Source: Acorus gramineus
Taxonomy: Eukaryota; Streptophyta; Magnoliopsida; Acorales; Acoraceae
Length of the DNA stretch: 64,000 nucleotides
Direction: 5' to 3'
NCBI GenBank assembly: GCA_030737835.1
Contig: CM060847.1
Span: forward strand, 13,282,704 to 13,346,703
Under the pieces are notes generated by a model. The model made no database searches and was not told the origin of the DNA. It was given only the letters and a program-made list of their open reading frames with translations. Both the position numbers and the translations under genes were made by a program. Numbering within the stretch: position 1 is the first letter of the stretch; each line of letters opens with the position of its first letter. This document shows, one piece after another, positions 29,101 to 40,068 of this stretch.

Positions 29101-30152
29101 CTTATCATTGGCATCGGTATTCAACTCAGCATACAGTCTCATTTTCTTAAATGAAACATTTATTCTTTAAATTTTTTTTTATTAAAAGATAAATACAATT
29201 GAATAAAACATTTATATTAAAAATATGTTTCATTATACGAAGTTACAATTTCATATTAAAATCAAAACATATAGATATTGTACACAAGGTTTCACATGGG
29301 ACTGCACTCAAGGATTAGTAATTATAAACACCTTTTTTATTATACTTCAAACCAAAGAAAAAATAACACAAAGCACATATCATTTGTTTTGACTACATGA
29401 AGGCATCACCTTCAAGTAGTTTATGATCAAGGCGTGGGAGTGAGTAGTAGAACTCATCATTTGGTCCTCTCAAAAGCCAACCAATTTCTATAAAAGCAAT
29501 GTGTGTGATGACTTGTCTGTAAAGCTTCATCTTTAAAATAGGCTACTGAAAATAATAATAATAATAATAATAAGAGATAGAACATAATTGAGCAGACATA
29601 CCTTGGCTCAAAAGCCAATTCTTCTCCACACTTGATCTAGCTAATAGAGGACCCTCTCAATGTGGAATGCAAGGGGTGAGTGAAGACCCTTTTTAGTAGT
29701 TTTATTTATATATATATATGATATACAAACTCTGGGTTCATATAGTCAGGAAGTTTTTGACAGAGATTTAATGACTTAGATCTATGCAGTGTGACAAGTG
29801 TCCATTCATAATGATATGAGATCAATATAATAAAATACATAGAGATTAATTATGTTCATATTATGTTGCAGTTTTTTATTTCAATATCTTGGCTTCTTTT
29901 GTTTCTTTTTTATTGTTTTAGGAATAAAGAGGGTTGGATTGTAATTCAATAATGATGATGATTCTTGGCACTGAGAGTAAAATGAGTTCCCATGCATGTA
30001 CAAAAAAAAAAAAAAAAGGAAAAGTGCCACATATTTTTTATTATGTGTTTCAATTTCTTCTATATTTTTATGTTTTTGTGGTCTATGGAAAGGGTACCAA
30101 TATGAGGATTTAATTCTTAAAACATCAACCATATTTTTTCAATAATGATTCC
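26197..30152. other. AT-rich intergenic DNA without recognised genes
   Basis: About 4 kb. 27590-28420 contains pieces of a dispersed repeat seen elsewhere (GAGTGTAACA, ACACTCGTATACACTC, GTGCTGATGCACTCAG). A TAA microsatellite lies at 29549-29571. 29390-29700 is more complex sequence that could be non-coding RNA or relic, but shows no reading frame. The short open stretches are translations of AT-rich DNA. Confidence 0.5.
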
Positions 30153-31528
30153 CAAGCCCCAACTTCACAGGCCCCAAACCAGGCCCCATGAGGTGGCAAG
30201 TGTACATTGTCTTTTATACCCTTAACGCTTGTTTTTAGGAAGCACTGATTCGGTTACGATTTCTTTCCAAATGGGGCGTCAACATTGAATGTCATTAACA
30301 ACCGCTAATCATGGAGAATTGCTGATATTATTTGATCTTCAGCAATCAAAACCGAATCATATTAGAGGAATAAATCGTAGCAATCTCAAAGTTCAATAAT
30401 GAATGCGATTATCAACAGCAGATCGTGGAGAATTTCAATTGTCGATCATTTTCGATTTCCAGCAATCAAAACCGAATCATATATGATGAACGTCTTGTAG
30501 CAGTCCCACAATTTTAATATTTTTCGAGTTGGATCTCCCATCAATGTCGTCCGAATCAGGTTTGTCATGTTTTTTTAATATTTTGATTTTATTTGAATGA
30601 AAGTCACAACTGAAATTAAAATTAAATTTTTGATGATAACATATTTAATCTATGTTGCATGTTTCAATTTAAAAAATAAAATTTTTTTATTTTATACTCA
30701 ATAGTTGTTACATTTATAAGTACATACTCAATAGTTGTTACATTTATAAGTACATACTCAATAGTTGTTACATTTACCTAATAGTTGTTACATTTACTCA
30801 ATAGTTGTTACATTTACTCAATAGTTGTTACATTTACTCAATAGTTGTTACATTTGCACTCTAAATGTAACAGATTGTATTAGTTTTCTGATTTGGTTTT
30901 GGAGTAATGTAACACAAATTGGATTAGGTTTTGGATTATGGTTTAGATGTTTTGATTAAATGTAACAAAAAAAGGAAGGAACAAACAATTGTTTGTTACA
31001 TTTTTGGAATGAAGAAACAAAAAATGTCTCATTCTTCATAATCGCTTAAAAACTTTAAATCGTTTTTTTTTTAAAAGGAAGGAACAAAAACAGAAAATGT
31101 TTATTTTTCGTCATCATTGTTTGAATATGATGTTAAAATATTTTCAAAGAATCGTCGGATTGAACTGAAGAATATTTGAAGAACAGATTTTGGGAATGCA
31201 AAAGAAAAAAAAATTCTTCTATTTGGATCGTCGAAACGGAAAAGAAAGGGGGTTTCGATTAAACAATTGGGTTTTTTTTTACCTAGATTTTATTAGATGG
31301 TATGATTTCATTTGAATGTTTGTTGTGATTGACCGAGACAATCGGGGATGGTTATTTAATGAACGAGAATTAGGGATTCTTTGATTTGCACGTTAAAAAA
31401 TGAGGCATTTTTAAGTAGGGGTATTTTTGGTTTTTGCCTTTTCACCTTTTTTGAAAAGTCAACAAGCCAACCAATAAGGTGATGACACCTCATGGGGCTT
31501 GTGAATGGGGCCTATAATTTGGGGCCTG
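30153..31528. mobile_element. TIR element with GGCCCC-rich ends and internal repeats
   Basis: The left end and the complement of the right end align over about 43 bases, both built of GCCCC blocks and ending in CCCCATGAGGTG. Inside are a roughly 120-bp tandem duplication (30290-30365 and 30410-30485, both ending CAGCAATCAAAACCGAATCATAT) and a minisatellite. No transposase is visible. A 23-base direct repeat (TTCTTAAAACATCAACCATAT; near 30114-30136 and 31570-31592) lies outside the two ends, and I found no exact short target duplication. It may be hAT- or Mutator-like. Confidence 0.6.
30700..30855. repeat. Minisatellite, unit ACTCAATAGTTGTTACATTT
   Basis: About seven copies. The first two carry an extra ATAAGTACAT spacer, one copy is shortened to CTAATAGTTGTTACATTT, and the last copies run head to tail at about 21 bp. 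It lies inside the GGCCCC-ended TIR element. Confidence 0.9.
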
Positions 31529-34344
31529 GGTATCACCACTGATATTTTATATGTTTTTATATTTTTTCATTCTTAAAACATCAACCATATTTAATTCTAT
31601 GCATCATTTATGGGGATTTAATTTTATTTATTATTGTATTTATAAATCATAAAATCATATTGGATATTATATTTCATTTTTTTTATTTCAATTTCTTTTG
31701 TTATTCCTCCTTTGTTTTTATCATCTTTTCTTTTTTGTTTTCATTTGTTTTTATCGGAATGTTTTTTTAACACTACTATATTTTATTTTAAAATCTTATA
31801 TTGGGATTGTATTTTATTTATTATTTGATTTGGTTTACAATGAAAATCAGATTCGGTCACATTTAGTTTTTTATTATTTTTATTTTTGATTTTTTGTTAT
31901 TTTTCCATTCGTTATGTGTTTTTTTTCTAAACATATTTATTATTTATTATGTATTCACTTCTTATTCCACTGTGACTCATTTTTTGTTAAAATTACTTGA
32001 AAATATTTTGAAACATAATTTTTTTTAAAATTTTTTTAGTGATAATGATCAACTTTAAAAAATTGAATATGAGGGCCCCATTTTATAACTACCCCTAGAG
32101 CCCAATCTTTTCAATAAATAATAACATAACATGCATTCAAACGTACGAATAATGAATGAATCTGTCAATTTTTGTCACTCTTTGAGTTGGTACGACTTAT
32201 TTGAGTTTTGAAGGGTTTGATTTGTGATCCAATGTTCAAATATTACATAATGTAATTTTTAAGTCTGCCCACGTGTCATTTTCAGCCACGTCGGCTTTGT
32301 CCTCGTGGTTTCCCGCCATCCACGTGGACTTATCAAACCCAACCCAAGCCTCCTCCGGTCACGCCCCCGGACTTAATCCTCCACGCCAAGCAGATACATC
32401 TGACGGTCATCTATTCCCAGATCGGAGTGATGTAAAAATAAAAAGAGTGGTAATACCATGCTCGTCACGCTTCGCTGGCAGGACGTCCGTTCGAGATTTA
32501 ATGAAATCAGGACCGTTGGTCGTCGATCCGCTAATGTTGATCCGTATGTGAGATGTTCAATGTTGAACGAACGGTCCACAGAGAGTTTTCGTCGACCAAT
32601 ATTAGTCAGATATAGATTTTTATAAATTATTTATTTAGAATTATTATAAATAAGGGAAAAAAAACCATATAACAAATGACTTTTTTTGAAAATTCATGTA
32701 ATCCACAAAAACACCTGTATATATTAGTTAAATTTATGTTGACTGATAAAGAAATATTATGTGAATATTCTATTTATTAGTCTTATTTTGACATATAACA
32801 CAATATATAAAAAAAAACCTACAATATATTAAATTAAAACTATAAAAAAATCACTTATAAATAATAATTTTAATCATTCGAATAAAATTTTATAATTTAT
32901 TACAGTGATAAAATCATTATTTACATAACATTTTTCCTTTAACACATTGTAAGAATTTTTTATATAATATATTTTAAGTTAATCAAATAAAATATTTACA
33001 TAGTATTTATCGTATGAAAGTTTTAAGGCAAAGATGTTTTTAAAAAATTAGGTGGACTTAGGAAAAAAAAGTCAATTATTATTAGACAGATTTCAAACAG
33101 TTTGCGCAGGCGGGTTATTTGAATTTTTTTCCTATAAAGCTAATAAATAATGTCAATTATTATTATTAGCTTTAAACGGCTGACACAAACATGAATGTAC
33201 AAGAATGTCTGTTATGTCATCGTCACCATGGTACCTCTACCTTTTTATGCTGATGCAAACTTACGGGCTCACTTTCAATCAATTTTTTAATTGTAATTTT
33301 TTTCTTAAAAATTATTTTAATTAAAAAATACCATCAACCAGTTTTTTTTTTAATAATAAAAATCGTTTTTGTTGATTTTTAATATGTTAAAATGAGATAT
33401 AAAATTAAATACTTCAATTCTGTAAAAAAAAACAAATTTGAAATTTATTATCTAAAAATTTAATTTTTTAAATCAATTTAGAAATTGATACAAATGAAGT
33501 TAAAAGATTGAAAAAAAATAAATGATGACAGTGGAACTATGGAAGATATGGCATGTTTTGCATTGACAATTATTTGGATGTCTTGTAATCTGACTTGTAT
33601 CCCAATGCATGTACCCTTATGATTTTTATTTTCCTTATTGGAGAAGTAGTAATGTAGTGCTCTAATATTTTATATGTTTTATAAAGATTGAATTCAATAG
33701 TTGTTTAACATAATTTACAAGTATGATATCTTAGATTCAAATTTCATCGCTTATTTATAAAAAAAGACTGGACAAACAATTATTGTGGATCCCATACAAG
33801 CATAGCAACTTCAAAATATATACATTAAGACATTAATTACTAAAAATTGTTTAAACTTGTTACTTGGAGCTTTAAATAAGAACTTTCAAAAAATAAAGAA
33901 ATATATTTGTATTACAAAATTGTATTGATTTATTAATTATCTAGATTTCAATGTGCACCAGTTGAAGAATACGAAGAGTCAGTTTGACATTTATTTTCAC
34001 TCTACTAGAACCCAGATAAATGATAATTATAGTCATTCTTGATATCCAAAACAAATTATTTTTCATTCTTGAATCTAATATTAAAATTTGATTCATTCAC
34101 TATGAACCAAATTAAGTTATCAAAGTAGTCATAAATCATTAATTTAAAAGCCTAAAAATTATTTTTTGTCAGAAAAAATAAATAAATCTCAAAGTCTAAT
34201 GCTCCAATGATCCATTAAACCTCATAATCCATGCTATGCATATATCCAAACCCAAGTCTATTTTCGAGGCCATGCATAAATTAATGCTCAACCTCAGGTT
34301 CGGCTAAAGTCAATATTTAGTGTATAATGTAACTTCCCCTCAAC
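31529..34344. other. Intergenic DNA with one GC-rich island
   Basis: T-rich DNA to 32060. A GGGCCCCATTTTATAACTACC stretch near 32072 resembles the right end of the hAT-like element at 15.4 kb and may be a relic of that family. A GC-rich island with ACGT cores at 32265-32590 is described separately. 32600-34340 is AT-rich with no gene signal. Confidence 0.5.
32265..32590. promoter_or_regulatory. Orphan GC-rich island with ACGT cores
   Basis: Contains CCCACGTGTC, AGCCACGTCGGC and ATCCACGTGGAC within 70 bases, then TCTGACGGTC, GGACCGTTGG and GAACGGTCCAC. These resemble G-box/ABRE and common plant promoter motifs. No gene starts nearby on either strand. It could be a distal element, a promoter left behind, or a transposon-borne promoter. 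Function is inferred only from motif density. Confidence 0.35.
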
Positions 34345-34827
34345 TACTTCCTTTCTCCAGATGATCTATGGCGCGCAGGCAAGGATCTCCAACGCCCTGG
34401 TGATGGAAGAATTGCAACTCTTATCTCTCAATCGATCATCCCTGTGGCCGCTTGGGCGATTTGGTTGGCGAGAAATGTTGTCTTATTTAGAGGCGTCAGA
34501 ATATATTGGGAGAACATGTGGGAGGCCTTTTGCGATTGCATCCGAGTTTAGGGACGGTGTATCGCGGGAGCGAGGAAATTGCACTTTCATAACGGACGCT
34601 TCAGAATTACAGCATAGATGAGGAGTTTGATAGGGTGGTGATACCCCGGTTAAATAGCTCTTTTAACCAGACACCCACTACCGAGATTGCTCCCCCCCCC
34701 CCTACCCTTATCTTTGTTTTTAACATTTTTGCTGTTTTGCTCTATTTCTTCTCATCTCCTTTAGAGTTGTACTTTGAAATCTTTAATGAAATCGTGATAG
34801 CAACATCTATCTTTCTTTCAAAAAAAC
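34345..34827 (+). mobile_element. LINE 3' end (truncated non-LTR retrotransposon)
   Basis: A plus-strand frame from 34360 reads DDLWRAGKDLQRPGDGRIA, then AAWAIWLARNVVLFRG and YWENMWEAFCDCI. This is the zinc-binding reverse-transcriptase-associated tail found at the C-terminus of plant LINE polyproteins. A C-rich tract (34691-34702), a T-rich 3' region and an A-tract (34820-34827) follow, as in a LINE 3' end. The reverse transcriptase itself is missing, so it is 5'-truncated. Confidence 0.75.
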
Positions 34828-35440
34828 TACTTCACATATTTCATATTTTCTACATGAGAGTTTGTTAACATCACCCTCACCACATATAAATCTCAATCAT
34901 GGTTAGCTTAACTAATTTATTTGTTATAACATATAATCGAAAGAACAAATAGACGAAGGTGGCTTTTCCAGCTTCACCGTAAAGTCAGCCACGGAAAGTC
35001 CCTCCGATATAAAAAAAAATATAATCGAAATATAATGCAAACAATTATCCTGATTTTAAAATAAAAATATTGATATAAAATAAAAATAACATGTATTTTT
35101 TTTTATCACAATTTTAAAATATTATAAAATTGATGAACTTTTTATCCGATATAATAACTTGTCTTCGTGATACCAGGGCCAAAAAATTGTATTCAAATTT
35201 TCATCACGCGGTTCAGATTGGTCAATGAACCTCCCAAACAAACTCCCATCAAGTGGGCCCTTCATTGAACATGTTATGATGATGATGGGCGTGACATCAA
35301 CATATTAATCAATTAATACAAACATATTTTTTAATATAAAAAATTAAAGTTGCAATGACCAAAACAGGGATTATTAGAAAACCCAAATCAAGATTAATTA
35401 AAAGCCACCTCTAATTTAATCGAACGGTCAGCAAGGAGGG
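34828..35440. other. Intergenic DNA upstream of FQR1
   Basis: AT-rich. A CAGCCACGGAAAGTCCCTCCGATATAAAAAAAAA stretch ends near 35020 and looks like a short retroelement tail. No gene is seen. Confidence 0.45.
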
Positions 35441-35444
35441 AAAC

Positions 35445-35506
35445 ATAAATAGGACCACCAATTCGTGTATCCTCTTCACTCACCATCTCTTCTTCTTCAC
35501 GTTATT

Positions 35507-35540
<34 letters not shown>

Positions 35541-35544
35541 TTTA
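35445..35544 (+). promoter_or_regulatory. TATA box and AG-rich leader of FQR1
   Basis: An ATAAATAG at 35445-35452 is a plausible TATA box, giving transcription start near 35475. The leader holds a TCTTCTTCTTC stretch and an AG microsatellite of about 14 repeats (35509-35536) just before the ATG at 35545. Confidence 0.55.
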
Positions 35545-38500
35545 ATGGCGACCAAAGTATATGTTGTGTAAGCATTGTTTCTAGAATCTTTACTTGTTCT
35601 TCTTTTCGCCGTTCTTCTCTGTTTAAATCTTTTTTACAACGATGATATACTGAGTTGATTTGATTCAGATCCTTTGTGGGTTTTGTTTGTTCGATCGCTA
35701 TTCATGCCCAATTTTGAATCTTTGCTTCATTTCATTATGTGGGTTTATCTTCATTTCTTTCCCCCTTGCGTGAATGGCATAAAAATCTAATTTTTAACGG
35801 AATCGTTTTCTGTTCGGATGATGATCGGTGAATGGGATTTGAATTACGATTGATTTGGCTTCTGGGTCACTTGATTTTTTTCTTTCATAACTCAAAATTT
35901 TGGCTTTTTTGGGGTTTAAAGTATTGAAATTTGTGACACCCCCAAAAAAAAAACTGTGACAAATGTACTAGTTTTTTGCATGTTATTTAGTTAATATTGA
36001 ATTCACAAATGGGAAATTGATGTGGTGCTTCCAAATGGGCATTGGTTGTATAGATTTTAGGTTTGATATGTTGTCGATTTTTTCCATGATATGTGTATAC
36101 TTTATGTTTGGGTATGTGAATTGAGTATTGAAATGGATTAAGATGCGAATACAGGAAAGTTAGGTGATCTATCTCACAATGTTTGGCTGTTTTCAATACT
36201 TTTGGAAGTTGTGGTCCATATTGTTTGTTGTAGGCTTGTAACTTTGTAAGTTCTAACTATATTTCTATGTAACAAAGTCTTTGACTGGATGCATAGCCTC
36301 TGATCTGTGCATGTCCTTGTCTAAATCGCGCTTGTTGAATGACTTTTGGGATGCTGATCTAGTTGTTAGCTCCTCATAGCCTGACCTGACTTTATAAAAA
36401 AAAGTTGAATTTTTGTATATGGTTCTGTTGTTGCTTGGCCTCTAAGGGAGTGGAATGCTGAATTATGCCCACCTTTACAGAGCAGTGGACCCTTTGACAT
36501 GACCCCAAAATCAGTGCACATCAATTGTTCTACCAAATTCATGTTTAGTTGGGCCAATTCTGATCAATGACTCTTTTTATGAGGATCTAATGGTGTACCT
36601 AATCTTGTGATTACGATGGACCTCTGTAGATTCTCATTTATTTGAAAAATACCTGTCCTTGGGTGTTTGGATCCAGTAAATTATTTTATCTTGTCTGTCA
36701 GTTAAATGACAAGATGTTGGTTGCACAATTTTGTGCTAATTTCACTTTAGGCTGTGTCTTTCTTTTTGTTGAAAAGATTGGGTGTATAGTTATCTGTTGT
36801 ATCATGTCCGTCTCTAATACAATAAAGTTTTATTCACCAACAAATTTGTTAAATTTATTTTTTCGCCTAAACTGCATGATTATTTGTCTGCCTTGTTTCC
36901 TTCTCGTGTGATTTGGGTCCCACAATATCGAGTTCGTTTAGTGGCTATTTGGTTGTCAATTTATGTGAGATCTAATCTAACAATGTATTTTTATCTTCTA
37001 GAATTCAATCACTCTGGGGACCAGTTATCCTATCTACTTTTCCACATTGAACTGCCTAGCTATCTTAATAATATCACTTCCAATAAAAAAATCACGCTTA
37101 CTATTACCAAGAAAATTATTTGCTAGAAAACTGATCCACCTTGTTTTTCTGCATACATTCTATTGACATGAACCTTGACCTTATTCGTCCTGTACTTCGT
37201 CATGCAATGGCTTCCTTAATACTTTTAATCTTTATGCAGGTACTATTCCATGTATGGCCACGTCGCCACTCTTGCAGAAGAGATCAAGAAAGGTGCTGCA
37301 TCAGTTGAAGGTGTAGAAGCCAAGCTATGGCAGGTTTGTGATAATTCTCTCTCATCAAATCTGGATCCATTAAAACTCACCCACCAGTCACTATATATAA
37401 AGATGGAATCATTTCTACAGTTTTACTTGCATAGAACTTTTAAGTTTTTGAAGTGAAACTTGAGTTTTTGTTGTTAGAAATGGCTGATGATATAAATTGA
37501 TCTCAAATAAATTTTCTGCCCGAGATATAGAAGAAAATGATGACATTTCAGAAGGTGGCATGTTCTGTGTGGTGGCCTTGACGTTTTTCTGAAAGTATAG
37601 ATGGTTGCTTGATTAAAAAACTGTCTGGATTGTGAATGCGAATTTTATGGATAATAATATATTGGTTCAACCTCTGTTTTAAATTTACCCCCACTCGCTT
37701 TACGCCCTCCTCCAATTAAATGAGCATCAAATATCCTTGTTTGATAGCGAATTTCATCCAAATGAATGGAATAGTGGAAGTGGATGCAAACAGAGAAATG
37801 AAAGAAACAACTTTAGTGATAATGAATATTCAGATGGAAATCTGACTTTCATAACTACAATGCCTTGACACAATGGCTCTAATCTGAATATAATTTGTGG
37901 GTGATAGCCAATCTTTGGGTAAGAATTAACTACAATGTCAAGTCACTCATGGAACAGGTTCCAGAGACTCTCTCAGAGGAGGTTCTCGGAAAGATGAGCG
38001 CGCCTCCCAAGGCAGATGTGCCGATCATCACCCCCGCCGAGCTTGCTGAGGCCGATGGTCTCATCTTTGGCTTCCCCACCCGGTTCGGCATGATGTCAGC
38101 TCAGTTCAAGGCATTCCTTGACGCAACAGGTGGTCTCTGGAGAGCCCAGCAACTGGCCGGAAAGCCTGCCGGAATCTTCTACAGCACCGGATCTCAAGGT
38201 GGTGGTCAGGAGACCACAGCGTAAGTGCCAATCAAACTTTATACTCGATGCCATCAAATCGCAATTGGAAATAGTTTGGACAACATTAGAAGATTCTGCT
38301 TTTGTAGGAATCCTATTTGATTTAAACTTGTTTCCAAACGCACTTAAGTGATTCCCAGCTTTTGACAAAAGTGAAAACCAACTTTCTAGAAATTTAATAG
38401 AAGTGTGCTTCTTGTAAAGATGTTACCAAAAAGCTACTTCAAGTGAAAAACTTTTTTCAAACTCGGTGTTTATTGGAAATGCAGGTTGACAGCCATCACT

Positions 38501-38716
38501 CAGCTTACACACCATGGGATGATCTTCGTGCCCATTGGTTACACGTTTGGAGCAGGCATGTTTGAGATGGAACAGGTCAAGGGAGGAAGCCCGTACGGAG
38601 CTGGCACATTCGCCGGAGACGGGATGAGGCAGCCATCGGAGCTGGAGCTTGCCCAGGCCTTCCACCAGGGTAAATACACCGCCGGAATCGCAAAGAAGCT
38701 CAAGGGAAGCGCTTGA
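35545..38716 (+). CDS. FQR1: NAD(P)H dehydrogenase (quinone) FQR1-like
   Basis: Four exons, 35545-35567, 37240-37333, 37958-38220 and 38485-38716, have GT-AG borders and matching phases and encode 203 aa; Arabidopsis FQR1 has 204. It is a flavodoxin-like WrbA-family enzyme that binds FMN and reduces quinones by two electrons using NAD(P)H, limiting semiquinone formation; FQR1 is auxin-induced in Arabidopsis. Diagnostic stretches are YYSMYGHV (FMN phosphate loop), [47 protein letters not shown], and [14 protein letters not shown]. The first coding exon has only 23 nt, and a 1.67-kb intron follows. All expected residues are present, so it should be functional. Confidence 0.93.
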
Positions 38717-39217
38717 TTCTCTTAATAATGCAAACCTTTAATGGAGTTGTGTATGTTGCTTGTATCAGAATACTTTGATTCCTTCTATCTTCAGGTCATA
38801 TATGATAATAATGTTGGGGGTGGGTGGGGTGGTGTGGAAAGATTATGTTTATGTGAGATTGAGATGTTTGTTTAGAACAATGAATTCTGTTATATTGGTA
38901 TATGATTTGCTCTTTCTCTTCTGTGGAATGGATCTGTGTCTGGTAAACAAAGAACTCTCATATCTGAATCTTTCATGATGTATTTGAAGGTGCTGAACTA
39001 CAGATGTTTGGATGTGACAAAATATCTACATTATGGGTTTTTTTTTTTTTTGTTCATTCCTAAATTATATATAATTAAAGCAAGTTGATGTTTGTTTAAG
39101 TTGCAGTGCAGTTTGGTCTGGTTCAATTAATTATCTGGTCAGTGGTCATAAATTCTTTCTTCTTAGTTATAGGTTAATCTCCTGAACATTGAATTGATCA
39201 TTATTCTGTCCCTAACC
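38717..39217 (+). other. 3' untranslated region of FQR1 and flank
   Basis: T-rich 3' sequence typical of a plant terminator region. A T-tract lies at 39040-39051. No coding sequence is seen. Confidence 0.5.
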
Positions 39218-40068
39218 TAGGCCTGTTATCAGGTCCGGGTCGGGTCGGGGTGGACCCAGACCCGACCCGTGGCAAGACCCGATGGGTCCGGGTCCAATCC
39301 AGGACCCGGGTCCAGGAAAATGTGGACCCGGACCCGGGTCAGGTCTGACCCGACCCGACCCGGATGGTTGGCAAAAAAAAAAAAAAACAAGAAGAGCTCA
39401 TGTATTTGTTTGCCTTATCATTCTATTTGAAATTTTTATAATAAAACATTATTATTAGTGAGACTATGTTTGAATATAATTTTATACAATTCAAAAGAAG
39501 TAAATGAATTATTAAACAACATCCAAAACAATAATCACTAACATAAAAAACATATTAACCTAAATAATAAATATAACTAATTATACAAACATTCAAAACA
39601 ACATTAACCTAAACCACATTCAAAACAATAAACAATAACATATTAACCTAAATAATAAACATAAATCATGTAACAAACTAATTAATTATACAAATTCAAA
39701 AGCTAATAAGTTAATTGTCCAAAACAAACCGACGACAATATTTAAGTTTATTACATATTAAACAATCAAGTTCTTGCAAGTTACAACACCAACACGAAAA
39801 AAATGTTATGATTATGATTATGACTTATGGGCTTGTTATGATTATGATTTATGAACTTGTAGATCCAAAAATAAGTTAAGTAAGAAATAAAATTATGTAT
39901 CAACTAATACTAATGGTCTTATAATATATGAGCATATTTTAATAAAAAATCGGATCTCGGATCCAACTCGGGTCGGATCCAAATTGGGTCGGGTATATTA
40001 TATGTATAATCGGGTCCGGGTCAGGTCGGGTCGGGTCCGGGTCGGGACCCGACTCGTTGACAGGCCTA
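39218..40068. mobile_element. Non-autonomous TIR element with CGGGTC-rich ends, about 850 bp
   Basis: The left end TAGGCCTGTTATCAGGTCC and the complement of the right end TAGGCCTGTCAACGAGTCG form inverted repeats. Each end continues into degenerate arrays of GGGTCGGGTC/GACCCGACCC (39235-39362 and 39950-40052). The middle is AT-rich and non-coding. It resembles a widespread class of plant hAT-like small elements. I saw no target duplication. Confidence 0.6.

Noticed and set aside
30700-30855. CRISPR-like array of 20-bp repeats
   Set aside because: Units are head to tail without variable spacers, in a plant nuclear genome and inside a transposon; it is a minisatellite.
34361-34621. 86-codon frame starting at an ATG in the LINE tail
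   Set aside because: The meaningful LINE protein is in a different frame, beginning DDLWRAGK at 34360.
39235-39362. CGGGTC-rich tract as a CpG island or regulatory array
   Set aside because: It belongs to the ends of a TIR element and is mirrored at 39950-40052.
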